Assembly (NCBI RefSeq): GCF_003605735.1
Contig: NZ_QXTJ01000039.1
Coordinates: 762,789-816,040 of the forward strand
Direction: 5' to 3'
DNA length: 53,252 nucleotides
Source: Pseudomonas sp. LS-2
GTDB lineage: Bacteria; Pseudomonadota; Gammaproteobacteria; Pseudomonadales; Pseudomonadaceae
Part shown: one piece after another, positions 45,007 through 53,252 of the stretch
Numbering within the stretch: position 1 is the stretch's first letter
Layout: the number at the start of each line of letters is the position of its first letter
Notes under the pieces: model-generated
What the model was told of the DNA's origin: nothing
Seen by the model: only the letters and a program-made list of their open reading frames with translations
The model's database searches: none
Made by a program: the position numbers and the translations under genes

Positions 45007-46287
45007 TCAGCGATGCGGCTGAAGCGGTTGTCGATAAACGCGCTCAGGGTCCACCGGGCGCTGGATGGCTGCACTGTTCACCGCTGAAGCGCGTGCGAAA
45101 TAAACGAACGCCGCAATTGCAAGGCCGGCCAGATCCCCGCCGTACATGATCGAGGTGGACAGGAAGAAGTTGAGCGCATTGAGCAGGAAATCGAGTTGCA
45201 GGGCACTGAGCAGATCACCCTTGCGCCGGCACTGGCGAATGATTCGCCAATAACCGACGTAGTAGAACAGCGCGATGATCGGGGTGAGAAAACCGAAGCG
45301 GTAAAGCACACCCAGAAGCCCTACATCCGACAGGTAGAAGTACGCGCTATAAAGCCGCGCGAAGCCGTTCTGCCACTGCAACGACAAGGCACCCATGCCG
45401 ATGTAGTAGTTCTGCTGTATCTCCTGCAGCACAATGTCCGAAGTGGTCGCCCGAACGCCGCCTTCGCTGGTGGCTTCAAACAGTAGCGCGTTGAATTTCT
45501 GGTACTGATCGGTAAAAAAATCCGGGACGATGAAATACGCCACCGCCACGATGGCAACCACGGCGACGCCCGACTTGAGAATGACGCCCCAGCGGCTGCG
45601 AAATATCCATATGCCTGCCAGCGCCCAGACCAGCATGGTGTTGCGGGTCTGAAGTACCAGCCACAGATACGACGCGAACAGCAGCAATAGCGCGACCGAT
45701 GCCAGTGAGTAGTCGCGTCTGAGGCGATACATCAGCATATAGGCGCACACACTGACGTACGCCGCGCCGACACTGAAACGGTTGGGGCGCAGTGGATTGA
45801 GCCCGTAGTCCTTCTCATCGACGGTAAAGGCAACGTCGCTGTTTTCCGGAATGATCCCCAGGTAATACAGATAGCCGACCAGCACACACGCCAGGCCCGA
45901 CATCAGAAAGAATCGCTCCAGTTCTTCTTGCGTCGGTCGTGCCTTGATCATCAGGTACAAGGCTGGGAAGAACAACAGATAGAGAAAAGTGCGGCGCTCT
46001 TCCAGCAGGCCGAAGAGCATCGGTTGTCCGAATTTCGCATTGGCCAGGAACGCCGACAACAGCGGCAGCAGCAGACCAAAACACACCACCCAAAAGGCAG
46101 CTCTGGACTGATGCGCACGCTTCCAGAGCAACAGCAAAGCCAAGGCTGAAAGCACGACAGCGACGATGAACATCTCGCGCAGATACGGCAGGCCGGCTTT
46201 CTTGTTGTCGGTAAGGAACAGGCACGCCGAGTTCAGGAACAGCAGAACGAACAACAGCGTCCGGTAGGAAAATAGCCTTCTGGTCAC
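45007..46287 (-). CDS. O-antigen ligase/polymerase-type membrane protein (Wzy-like)
   Basis: This is a 426-residue protein with about ten to twelve transmembrane helices and a large periplasmic loop between helices late in the chain (VPDFFTDQYQKFNALLFEATSEGGVRATTSDIVL, near residues 260-295). This is the topology of Wzy polymerases and WaaL ligases. The locus context (Wzx, Wzc, PHPT) favours Wzy. The start is a GTG with AAGGT nine bases upstream. Sequence conservation in the family is too low for motif proof. Confidence 0.82.
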   Translation of the reverse strand: MTRRLFSYRTLLFVLLFLNSACLFLTDNKKAGLPYLREMFIVAVVLSALALLLLWKRAHQSRAAFWVVCFGLLLPLLSAFLANAKFGQPMLFGLLEERRTFLYLLFFPALYLMIKARPTQEELERFFLMSGLACVLVGYLYYLGIIPENSDVAFTVDEKDYGLNPLRPNRFSVGAAYVSVCAYMLMYRLRRDYSLASVALLLLFASYLWLVLQTRNTMLVWALAGIWIFRSRWGVILKSGVAVVAIVAVAYFIVPDFFTDQYQKFNALLFEATSEGGVRATTSDIVLQEIQQNYYIGMGALSLQWQNGFARLYSAYFYLSDVGLLGVLYRFGFLTPIIALFYYVGYWRIIRQCRRKGDLLSALQLDFLLNALNFFLSTSIMYGGDLAGLAIAAFVYFARASAVNSAAIQRPVDPERVYRQPLQPHR

Positions 46288-46340
46288 AGCGAAATACCTT
46301 CGTGGGTGAAACTCTGGAGCAGGGGAGCGAGCCTTATTCG

Positions 46341-47282
46341 TCAGTGCCAGGAAAACGCGAAGCCTTCGCTGATCCCCTTGAGGCCGTAACGAATATTCTT
46401 GGGGCTGCGGCTGTTTTGCAGAACCGTGATGGACGCCAACGCCAGCGAAGAAACGACGCAGCAGGTGGTCGAGTGGAACTTACGGTTGTACATGATCGCC
46501 GCACGGTTTCGATAAAAGTGGAACAGATGACTTTTGCCCTTGGTGCTGCCGCTGTCGCCATGCCGGGCAAAACTGCCGAGCGCTACATGGCAGGTAATGC
46601 CCCGGGCAGCGGCGCGACGTTGCCAGTCGACCTCTTCGGAATACATGAAATAGCGGTCGTCCATCAGACCGACCTTCTCGATGACCCGACGTGAAACCAG
46701 CATCGAGGCCCCCATCAGGTAATCCGGGGTGGGCAGGTTCAGCGTCGCAAGTTGCGCGCGCTCGGCGTTCTTGCCGATCAATTTGGTCTTGCCGAGCCAG
46801 GGGTAGACCGTCCCGCCGCCGACGCACTGCACGATATCGGGGTTATCGGCGTAAACCAGCACCGACGAACTGAAACCACAACGAGGGTCGCCGTCCATGG
46901 TTTGCATCAAGGCCTCAAGCGCACGGGGCTCGACGGTGATGTCGTTGTTGAGTATCCAGAAATACTCGTAGCCGGCGCGGTTCGCGTAATCGATCCCGAC
47001 GTTATTGCCGCCAGCGTACCCGTGGTTTCCGTTATTCCTGATCAGGCAATAAGCATACTTGCGAGCCTCGTGACCGATCTCGTCTTGCGTGGTGATAAGC
47101 GTCTCGTCTGCGTCCTGGTCGAGCATGAAACTGTGCAGTTTCTGGTAATCGGCTACCTGCGAATCGTTGTCGATGATCACGACGGGAATAGACCCACAGG
47201 CCGCCAGAGAGCGCATGCAGTTGAGCGTCTGCTCGGCGCCGTTCCAGTTGAGGATGATCGCGCAGACCTTGTCAGTGTTCAT
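46341..47282 (-). CDS. GT2-family glycosyltransferase (WbbL-like)
   Basis: This 313-residue protein has a GT-A fold start: AIILNWNGAEQTLNCMRSL near residue 9, GNHGYAGGNNVGIDYA near residue 86 and the DxD-type ILNNDITV near residue 110, then SEEVDWQRRAAARG near residue 218. This matches rhamnosyltransferase-type GT2 enzymes such as WbbL, but the donor cannot be read. A GGAGGG site precedes the ATG. A C-terminal hydrophobic segment may bind the membrane. It is cotranscribed with the flippase (72-base gap). Confidence 0.9.
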   Translation of the reverse strand: MNTDKVCAIILNWNGAEQTLNCMRSLAACGSIPVVIIDNDSQVADYQKLHSFMLDQDADETLITTQDEIGHEARKYAYCLIRNNGNHGYAGGNNVGIDYANRAGYEYFWILNNDITVEPRALEALMQTMDGDPRCGFSSSVLVYADNPDIVQCVGGGTVYPWLGKTKLIGKNAERAQLATLNLPTPDYLMGASMLVSRRVIEKVGLMDDRYFMYSEEVDWQRRAAARGITCHVALGSFARHGDSGSTKGKSHLFHFYRNRAAIMYNRKFHSTTCCVVSSLALASITVLQNSRSPKNIRYGLKGISEGFAFSWH

Positions 47283-47354
47283 GGTAGAGACCCTCCGGAG
47301 GAAGAGACAAACAGCAGACGTAGCTGCCGCCCGATCGCGAAAAATCAGTTTGAA

Positions 47355-48719
47355 TCAGGACGGTTCCAGCAACAGCCGGCGATGCCAGCGCCGCCCCTCG
47401 AACAGCACGATGACAATCATCGACAGGTTGATCAGAACATTGGCAGCGGCGAAGGCCATGACCACTGCCAGGGCATCCTTGAAGAAAAACGCTCCCGCCA
47501 GCACCGCTGAAATCCGCAGACTGGTGCTGACGACCTCGAACACCAGGAAAGTTTTCTGCAGCGACAGCGCGGGTATCGCGACCAGGCAAGGCCCGCCGAT
47601 GAACCCGGCGAACTCGGAAATTGCCAGCCACCGCGCGTATTCGCCTGCAGTTTCCCATTGGCCGCCGAAGGCCAGATGAAACAGCCAGGGGCCTGCAATC
47701 ACCAACGCGGCGAACGGGACCAGCCCCGCAAGCGACATGCCCGCCACACCTCGAATCAACAAACCGGCTACCGGTTCACGCGCATGAATGGCTTGGGTGA
47801 TACGCGGGTAATAAACACTGCCCACCGCCTTGCCGATGAAGTTGCTGGGCATCGCCAGCACTTGCAGACAAAGCGCGAAGAAGCCCGCCGGCACCGCACC
47901 GAAAGCGGATGCCAGAACGAGCGTAGGCATGTGTACCGAGAGCGCGTTGATCAAAACCTGCGGGGCGCGGAACAGTGGGAAGTCGCGATACTCAGCGGCG
48001 AGTTGGCGCAGTGTTTTTCGGGCTTCCTGGGTGTTCTTCGCTGCGCGAGTCGTCATGCTCGGCTCACGTCGCAGGCGAATACCGACCAGGAGCAGTGCGC
48101 TGTGGATAACGTAGTAAAGCGCGCTGGTCACCACCAGCACCGGCGCAGTGGCAAGGATCAGACCCGCTCCACTGCGGGTGGCGTTGTAGATCAGCGCGTG
48201 CAAGGTCGCGGCGCGCGCGGTGAGGTTGAACCGCTGGTTGCGATACAGCCATTGCTGGGTAATCTCCAGGACCGCAGAGCTGAACATCACGATGGGCAAC
48301 AGCATCAGATAAGGAATCAGCAGATCGATGCCCAATGCCCTGGACGCCTGCTCACCCCAACAGTACAGAAGCAGGGCAGTGACGCCGCAGATCACCGCCG
48401 CCACCCACAACGACAGACGAATCAATCCGCGAGCATCTCGATCGGACTGAGGCAACACGATCGCCATCGGATAGGTCAGCGCGCACCAGGGAATGAGGAT
48501 AATCGTCAGACTCTGGAACGTGCCGACCACCCCGAATGCCTCGGGGCCGTAGATGCGCATGATCAGCGGAATCAGCGCCAGGTTGATCGCCTGCGCCCCG
48601 GCGCTGCCCGTAATCGTCGTGACGATATTGCGTACCAGCCGTGCCCGCCACAACTGCCGAACCGTGCCGCGCCACCCTGTGCCAAGTAAATCGTTGGCGG
48701 TAAATTCGGGATCTGCCAT
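47355..48719 (-). CDS. Polysaccharide repeat-unit flippase (Wzx-like)
   Basis: This is a 454-residue membrane protein with about twelve to fourteen helices in the MATE/MOP pattern (AQAINLALIPLIMRIYGPEAFGVVGTFQSLTIIL near residue 40). It should move the lipid-linked repeat across the inner membrane. I chose the second ATG (48719, MADPEFTAND), because AAGGAG abuts the first one and is six bases from the second. An exact DnaA-box sequence at 48101 is inside it, likely by chance. Confidence 0.88.
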   Translation of the reverse strand: MADPEFTANDLLGTGWRGTVRQLWRARLVRNIVTTITGSAGAQAINLALIPLIMRIYGPEAFGVVGTFQSLTIILIPWCALTYPMAIVLPQSDRDARGLIRLSLWVAAVICGVTALLLYCWGEQASRALGIDLLIPYLMLLPIVMFSSAVLEITQQWLYRNQRFNLTARAATLHALIYNATRSGAGLILATAPVLVVTSALYYVIHSALLLVGIRLRREPSMTTRAAKNTQEARKTLRQLAAEYRDFPLFRAPQVLINALSVHMPTLVLASAFGAVPAGFFALCLQVLAMPSNFIGKAVGSVYYPRITQAIHAREPVAGLLIRGVAGMSLAGLVPFAALVIAGPWLFHLAFGGQWETAGEYARWLAISEFAGFIGGPCLVAIPALSLQKTFLVFEVVSTSLRISAVLAGAFFFKDALAVVMAFAAANVLINLSMIVIVLFEGRRWHRRLLLEPS

Positions 48720-48746
48720 GGCCATCTCCTTCGCTTGCCGCTGTGC

Positions 48747-50141
48747 TTAATAGATGTCACGTGAGAACAGGGTAAAGGGCGTTTTCACCAGAATCTTGAT
48801 GTCGAGCCAGAGCGACCAGTGATTGATGTAGGCCAGATCCTTTTCGATCCGCTTCTGCATCTTCTCAAGGGTCTCGGTTTCACCCCGCAGACCGCTGATC
48901 TGCGCAAGCCCCGTGATCCCGGGTTTGATCCGGTGCCGGGCCATATAGGCAATGATCTTGTCGCCGTAATAATGATTATGGGCGACCGCGTGAGGACGGG
49001 GCCCGACCATTGCCATTTCGCCGCGCAGAACGTTGATCAACTGTGGCAGCTCATCGATCGACGTGCGTCGGATGAAGGCGCCGACGCGGGTGATGCGTGA
49101 GTCGTTCTGAGTGGCCTGTTTGACCTCGGTGTCGTCGTGCACACGCATCGAACGAAACTTCCACACCAGAATCACCTGACCGTTGCAGCCATGGCGCGGT
49201 TGGCGAAAGAACACCGGGCCCGGCGAGGAAAGCTTCACCGCAATCGCCACGGCGAACATCACCGGGAACAGTACAATCAACGCCGCCAGGGCCAGCCCCC
49301 GATCAAACAACTCCTTGCCCAAGGCTGCCGCCGGATGAGAGCTGAGCGGAGTCTCGTTGAGGTAAATCGCGGGGAATTGTTCAATCTGCGAAATGGATTG
49401 GTTGAGCAGCATCATGCTGCTGAAGTCGGGAATCCATACCACGTCGACATTAAGGTCCAGCAAGGCCAGGTAAATGGCCTCGATTTGCGCCGCCTTGCTC
49501 AGCGGCATAGCGATGTACACGCGCCTGATGCTGTTGTGTGTCACCAGATCATTCAAGCCGGGCAGGGCACCAAGCACGGGTAGATCGCTGTCATCGGCAA
49601 CATGCTCGACCTCTTCGTTGCCGGTCGAGACCATGCCGAATATCGGAACCCGCTCTCGCAACTGTCGCGCCAGGCTGTACGCCAATGGACAGGTGCCGAC
49701 GATCACGGCCGTGCGCTCATAACGCAGCCAGCGTGCATGCAGATTGGTCAGATAGCGCAGTGGCAAATAACTGCATGCCTGCGCCAGAAAGCCGAACACG
49801 GCCATCCTCGCCAATAGATCCTGATCGAGGTCGGCATAGTTCAGGCAGACCAGCACCACCGCCGACAACGCGCCCATCAACACTGACCAGCCTGCCAACA
49901 GACGCAGCAGGCCAAGACCATAGCCGTAGCGCTTGTGATAAACGTGCAGCGCGGTGTAAATGGGCACTGAGGCCAACACTCCTAGCAGGACCAGTACCCG
50001 GTATTCGGTGGCGATGTAGCCCAACTGGTCAAAGACCAGATAGCAGATGATCAGATTGGACAGGACCGTGGCACTTGACCACTGGGCCCAGAACGTCAAG
50101 CCCCTTCGATTGACCGAAGGATGTAAGCGTCGAGCAAGCAT
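48747..50141 (-). CDS. Undecaprenyl-phosphate glucose-1-phosphate transferase (WcaJ/GumD-like)
   Basis: This 464-residue polyprenol-phosphate hexose-1-phosphate transferase starts the repeat unit by loading the lipid carrier, most likely with glucose-1-phosphate from UDP-glucose. It has four to five N-terminal membrane helices, a Rossmann-like CoA-binding_3 segment (VIVGTCPLAYSLARQL), and a C-terminal bac_transf domain: KLSSPGPVFFRQPRHG, WKFRSMRVH, RRTSIDELPQLINVLRGEMAMVGPRPHA and ARHRIKPGITGLAQISGLRGET. The start at 50141 has GGGAG eight bases upstream. It is 27 bases ahead of the flippase. Confidence 0.93.
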   Translation of the reverse strand: MLARRLHPSVNRRGLTFWAQWSSATVLSNLIICYLVFDQLGYIATEYRVLVLLGVLASVPIYTALHVYHKRYGYGLGLLRLLAGWSVLMGALSAVVLVCLNYADLDQDLLARMAVFGFLAQACSYLPLRYLTNLHARWLRYERTAVIVGTCPLAYSLARQLRERVPIFGMVSTGNEEVEHVADDSDLPVLGALPGLNDLVTHNSIRRVYIAMPLSKAAQIEAIYLALLDLNVDVVWIPDFSSMMLLNQSISQIEQFPAIYLNETPLSSHPAAALGKELFDRGLALAALIVLFPVMFAVAIAVKLSSPGPVFFRQPRHGCNGQVILVWKFRSMRVHDDTEVKQATQNDSRITRVGAFIRRTSIDELPQLINVLRGEMAMVGPRPHAVAHNHYYGDKIIAYMARHRIKPGITGLAQISGLRGETETLEKMQKRIEKDLAYINHWSLWLDIKILVKTPFTLFSRDIY

Positions 50142-50233
50142 GGTGATACTCCCAAGCGTTCGTCGCATGGCCTGTAAGACGTTGCCCAGGCTGAGCTGTT
50201 GATTTCCCTTTAGCGATCTTCGCCGTTAACCCG

Positions 50234-52462
50234 TTACACCTTTGCCTGGTAGGCCTCTCCCGGCAGATAGCCGTAATAGCCCTGATGGTCGTAGCGGGCA
50301 TTGACCGCCGAAACCTGGTTGAGAATCACGCCAATGACCGGCGCCCCGTTTCGCAGCAACTGCCCGACACCACGCTGTACGACGGGCGTGGACGTGCTGT
50401 CTGACTTGACGACATAAAGCACCGCATCGGCCAGCGCGCAGAGCAACGCCGCATCGCTGACCGAGTGGCTCGCCGGTGAGTCGATGATGATGCGGTCGTA
50501 ACGTTGTCTGGCCCAGTCGAGAAAGCTCGTGAAGCGCGGCGAAGCCAGCAGTTCCAGCGGATTGGAAGGCACTGCACCGGCTGGCAGAACATCCATATCG
50601 CCTACCTGCTGAATGCATTCGCCGCTGCGTGCGCTGCCATTGACCAGATTGGCCAGGCCTATCTGCCCGTTGTTCAAGCCCAGATTTTTCGCCAGGGTCG
50701 GTCGCCGAAGATCGGCCTCGATCAGCAACACCCGCTCCAGCCGCCCCAACGCACAGGCCAGATTGACCGCGATCGCGCTTTTGCCTTCGCCAGGCACGGA
50801 GGAGGTGATCACCAGAACATGACGGCGGGCTTCGATGTCGCTGAGCATGACCCCGGTGCGCGTCGTCCGGATGGCCTCGCTGAACGCAGTGTCGTCATTA
50901 CGCTCGAACTGTCGGGCAATGCGCCCCCGGTTTTTCTTCTGCAGCAACGGCACCACACCCAACACCGGCAGGTGCATTTTCTTCTCGACATCCTCGCTGG
51001 ACTTGACTGTGTTTTTCATCGCATCGCGCAGCAACGACAACGCGCATGCGACGCCGAATGCCAACGCGGCGACGAGCGAAAAGATCAGCGATTTGCGTGG
51101 CGTATTAGGCAGCAGCGGTGTGATTGCCTCATCGACAATCCGCGCATTGCTCGAACCCATCTCAGCCGTGGCGGTGGTTTCTCTCAGGCGATTGACGAAG
51201 GTCTCGTACAACGAGCGGTTACTGTCGACGTCACGTTGCAGCTCGCGCAGCTTGAACTCCTTGCGCGAGATGTCCTGGATCTGCGCACGGCTGGTGTTCA
51301 CCGAAGCCCGCAGTGCATTTTCGTTCGCCTGTGCCAACTGATAGTTGTTCTGCAGACCCGCGACCACCTGATTGACTTGAGTCGCCATGCTTGCCTTGGC
51401 CGCCGCCAGATCAGAGCGTGCCGCGACCATTTTCGGGTGAAGATCGCCGTAACGCCGGGACAACTCGTCGACCTTGGCCTGGGCCTTGGCCACATCCGCC
51501 TGGAACTGCTGGATGACCGGGTTGTTGATGACCGCTGGAATAGTCGACAGCTGGCTGGCGCTCTTGCCGGCGATGGACTGAACCTGTTGATACTGACTTT
51601 GCGCCTCGGCGCGTTCACGACGGGCATCGATCATGCGATCACTGGTTTTGGCCAACTCGTTGGCAGTGATCGTCGTGACGCCTCCTACGTCTACCAACCC
51701 TTGCGCGTCGCGATAGGCCTGAAGTTTGTTCTCCGACTCCTGCAACTGGGTGCGCAACTCGACCACTCGGGTATCCATCCAGCGGCTGGCCGTCAGCGAA
51801 TCATTGACCTGGGCGTCGAGCCGACTGTCCAGATAACCACGCGCCAGCGCGTTAGCAGCATCCGCGGCGGTCTGTTTGTCCTTGAGCGTCACACCGATGG
51901 TCACCAATTGGCTCTTGCCCACAGAGCTCACCGAGGTGTGCTCCATCAGCTCCATCACCGTCGCGTCGAATACCTGGGTCGGGGTCAGCGCTTCACCTTG
52001 ACTCCAACTGGCAGGAAACAGGCCCGGGCTCAGAGAGGAGATCATCGACTTCAGGCGCGTCATCAGGTACGGCCGCTGGCGGGGGTCGAACTCAGGATGC
52101 TCGGTCAGGTTCAACTGCTTGACCGCACGCTCGGCAACACCACGGCTCTGGATCAGGCTGATCTGGGTTTGCAGGTAATCGCTTGTGGGATTGTTCGGAT
52201 CGGCAAGTGGCTGAAATGAAATCAGCGAAGCACCTTTCGGCTCGATGACCAACGAGGCCACTGCGCGATACACCGGTGTGATGGTTTGCATGACCACCGC
52301 CGCCAGTAGCACGGCGAGGAGGGTAACGCTAAAAATGCTCCACTTGCTCGCCCACAACGTCTGTCCAATTTTGCGCGAGTCGATAAAGTCCCGATCTTCC
52401 TCCGGCACACCCACTGAGTGTCGTGAGATCTCGTTCCGCCTGCTTATACTGATCTGGCCCAT
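50234..52462 (-). CDS. Wzc-type polysaccharide co-polymerase with tyrosine autokinase
   Basis: This 742-residue protein controls polymer length and export. Order: a Wzz domain with transmembrane helix near residue 45, a long periplasmic coiled-coil and GNVR-like tail, a second helix (SLIFSLVAALAFGVACALS) near residue 465, then the BY-kinase domain with Walker A SSVPGEGKSAIA near residue 555, Walker A' IEADLRRP (Glu replaces the usual first Asp), Walker B IIIDSP, and a short C-terminal tyrosine cluster (YDHQGYYGYLPGEAY). GumC of xanthan lacks the kinase. The start is ATG 52462; a TTG at 52468 overlapping the previous stop is possible. Confidence 0.94.
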   Translation of the reverse strand: MGQISISRRNEISRHSVGVPEEDRDFIDSRKIGQTLWASKWSIFSVTLLAVLLAAVVMQTITPVYRAVASLVIEPKGASLISFQPLADPNNPTSDYLQTQISLIQSRGVAERAVKQLNLTEHPEFDPRQRPYLMTRLKSMISSLSPGLFPASWSQGEALTPTQVFDATVMELMEHTSVSSVGKSQLVTIGVTLKDKQTAADAANALARGYLDSRLDAQVNDSLTASRWMDTRVVELRTQLQESENKLQAYRDAQGLVDVGGVTTITANELAKTSDRMIDARRERAEAQSQYQQVQSIAGKSASQLSTIPAVINNPVIQQFQADVAKAQAKVDELSRRYGDLHPKMVAARSDLAAAKASMATQVNQVVAGLQNNYQLAQANENALRASVNTSRAQIQDISRKEFKLRELQRDVDSNRSLYETFVNRLRETTATAEMGSSNARIVDEAITPLLPNTPRKSLIFSLVAALAFGVACALSLLRDAMKNTVKSSEDVEKKMHLPVLGVVPLLQKKNRGRIARQFERNDDTAFSEAIRTTRTGVMLSDIEARRHVLVITSSVPGEGKSAIAVNLACALGRLERVLLIEADLRRPTLAKNLGLNNGQIGLANLVNGSARSGECIQQVGDMDVLPAGAVPSNPLELLASPRFTSFLDWARQRYDRIIIDSPASHSVSDAALLCALADAVLYVVKSDSTSTPVVQRGVGQLLRNGAPVIGVILNQVSAVNARYDHQGYYGYLPGEAYQAKV

Positions 52463-52464
52463 GA

Positions 52465-52992
52465 TCAAAAGAACCCCTGGTCGATGTTAATGGTGTCGCC
52501 TGGTTCAACCAGGGTATTCAGCGATGCCTTCGCAGCGGCTCGACTGGGATCCTTCCCGCGAATGATGCTGATGCGTTTGTCAGATGCCCGTTCCGTGAGC
52601 CCGCCAGCGAGAGCGATTGCCCGGTCCATCGTCAAACCCGGTTTGAAGGCATAGCCGCCAGGCGACTTCACTTCCCCGCCGATGTAGAACGGTCTGTACT
52701 CCAGCACGCTCACCGACACCCTCGGGTCGACCAGATAACCGTTCTTCAACCTCGAGGCGATCAGTTGCTCAACCTGTCCCTCCGTCAAACCCTTTGCCAT
52801 GACCTCACCGATGAACGGGTAGCTGAACGCGCCAGCGTCATTGAGAACAATCTTCTTGAAGGTCAATTCGGTTTCCCCGACCACGTTGATGGAGATGCTG
52901 TCTCCGGAACTGAGCGTGTACTGAGCCGCCGAGAACGCGGGCGTACTGCATACCCAGAGCAGGGTGAGGATGAATAGGCGGCGGATGGACAT
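52465..52992 (-). CDS. Short polysaccharide export protein (OPX, Wza/GumB-like)
   Basis: This 175-residue protein has a signal peptide (MSIRRLFILTLLWVCSTPAFS) and no lipobox cysteine. Residues 24-100 form the polysaccharide-export domain (YTLSSGDSISINVVGE..., SYPFIGEVMAKGLT, DPRVSVSVLEYRP), and one SLBB domain follows (YIGGEVKSPGGYAFKPGLTMDRAIALAGG). The chain ends right after it, with no C-terminal amphipathic helix to cross the outer membrane, unlike E. coli Wza (about 380 residues). AAGGAGG precedes the ATG. It likely joins Wzc and an outer-membrane pore, for which the neighbour at 53053 is a candidate. Confidence 0.92.
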   Translation of the reverse strand: MSIRRLFILTLLWVCSTPAFSAAQYTLSSGDSISINVVGETELTFKKIVLNDAGAFSYPFIGEVMAKGLTEGQVEQLIASRLKNGYLVDPRVSVSVLEYRPFYIGGEVKSPGGYAFKPGLTMDRAIALAGGLTERASDKRISIIRGKDPSRAAAKASLNTLVEPGDTINIDQGFF

Positions 52993-53052
52993 GGGATAAC
53001 CTCCTTTGCGGATTGGAACGGGTCCACAGGGACCCTTGCAGCCCAGCTGATT

Positions 53053-53252
53053 TCAAAGGGTGAGGGCGAACGTCAGCATGTATACGTTGCGGGCGTAGGT
53101 CTGATCGTCGAGATCCGAGTCGTTCTTCCAGCGCTGATAGCCCAGCGAGATATCCGCCCAGCGAGTAGGCGAGTAGATGACCGACGCACCATAGGTATTG
53201 AGCTTGTCGTCTCGACCACCGACACCCAGGTATTCGAGATCGGCGTATCGGT
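53053..53252 (-). CDS. Outer-membrane beta-barrel protein, C-terminal fragment
   Basis: The last 65 codons of a gene whose start lies beyond the right edge. The translation alternates polar and hydrophobic residues in strands (LNTYGASVIYSP, WADISLGYQRWKN, YARNVYMLTFALTL) and ends in a hydrophobic beta-signal-like strand, the pattern of an outer-membrane barrel. It is in the same direction as the export gene, 60 bases ahead of it, and resembles the BBP2-type porins near exopolysaccharide loci. It may provide the outer-membrane pore. Confidence 0.75.
   Translation of the reverse strand, partial: RYADLEYLGVGGRDDKLNTYGASVIYSPTRWADISLGYQRWKNDSDLDDQTYARNVYMLTFALTL

Noticed and set aside
44990..45020. 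Palindrome CGCTGAGTCAGCG at the meeting of the GH5 and polymerase stops
   Set aside because: Six-base arms around one base with no T tract; too short for a terminator and easily produced by the two stop codons TGA/TCA.
50504..52219. A 571-codon open frame opposite the Wzc gene
   Set aside because: The same shadow effect; the minus-strand frame has all kinase motifs, the plus-strand frame has none.

Overview
The window is a GC-rich chromosomal segment of a Pseudomonas, most like the fluorescens/putida/syringae side of the genus. The gene order from tag/glyQ/glyS back through trkA, rsmB, fmt, def, dprA, hemF, aroE, betC, trpA/trpB/trpI, osmC and prlC to a radical SAM gene matches, as I remember it, P. 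aeruginosa PAO1 from about PA0005 to PA0069, read in descending order from left to right. This is the neighbourhood of dnaA/gyrB and the origin. Short palindromic REP/REPIN repeats of two families typical of Pseudomonas sit between many genes. I see no rRNA, tRNA, CRISPR, prophage or insertion sequence.

Left part (1-12 kb): a beta-carbonic anhydrase, a radical SAM protein with a near-perfect LexA box, a secreted tyrosine phosphatase-like protein, prlC with a small zinc-ribbon gene, a gamma-carbonic anhydrase-like protein, a HAD phosphatase, two lipoproteins, two paralogous small DUF1161 proteins, OsmC, a luciferase-like oxidoreductase, dodecin and a DUF883 membrane protein. Many are stress or housekeeping accessories.

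Middle part (12-37.4 kb): trpI divergent from trpBA, a periplasmic RcnB-like protein, a choline-sulfate module (LysR regulator, betC and a choline-binding protein), aroE-hemF, qor, tsaC-dprA-LysM, def, fmt-rsmB-trkA-TPR, a late lipid A acyltransferase, tag, glyQS, gmhB and plsC. This is the conserved core near the origin.

Right part (37.4-53.25 kb): after plsC, where gyrB would be expected, the window holds an MFS transporter with a large GH63-like glycosidase. A Wzx/Wzy-type exopolysaccharide locus follows: acyltransferase 3, a GT26 (WecG/TagA/GumM-type) glycosyltransferase, a secreted GH5 glucanase, a Wzy-like polymerase, a GT2, a Wzx flippase, a WcaJ/GumD-type glucose-1-phosphate transferase, a Wzc-type tyrosine autokinase, a short periplasmic export protein and the end of an outer-membrane beta-barrel. 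The part list resembles the xanthan/acetan assembly logic. A GumD-like initiator with a GumM-like GT26 and a GH5 glucanase suggests a repeat unit starting with a cellobiose-like disaccharide. The short OPX protein next to a beta-barrel suggests a two-part outer-membrane exporter rather than a classical Wza. This locus is the best candidate here for an undescribed system; it continues past the right edge.

All functions are inferred by reading motifs; no database search was run.
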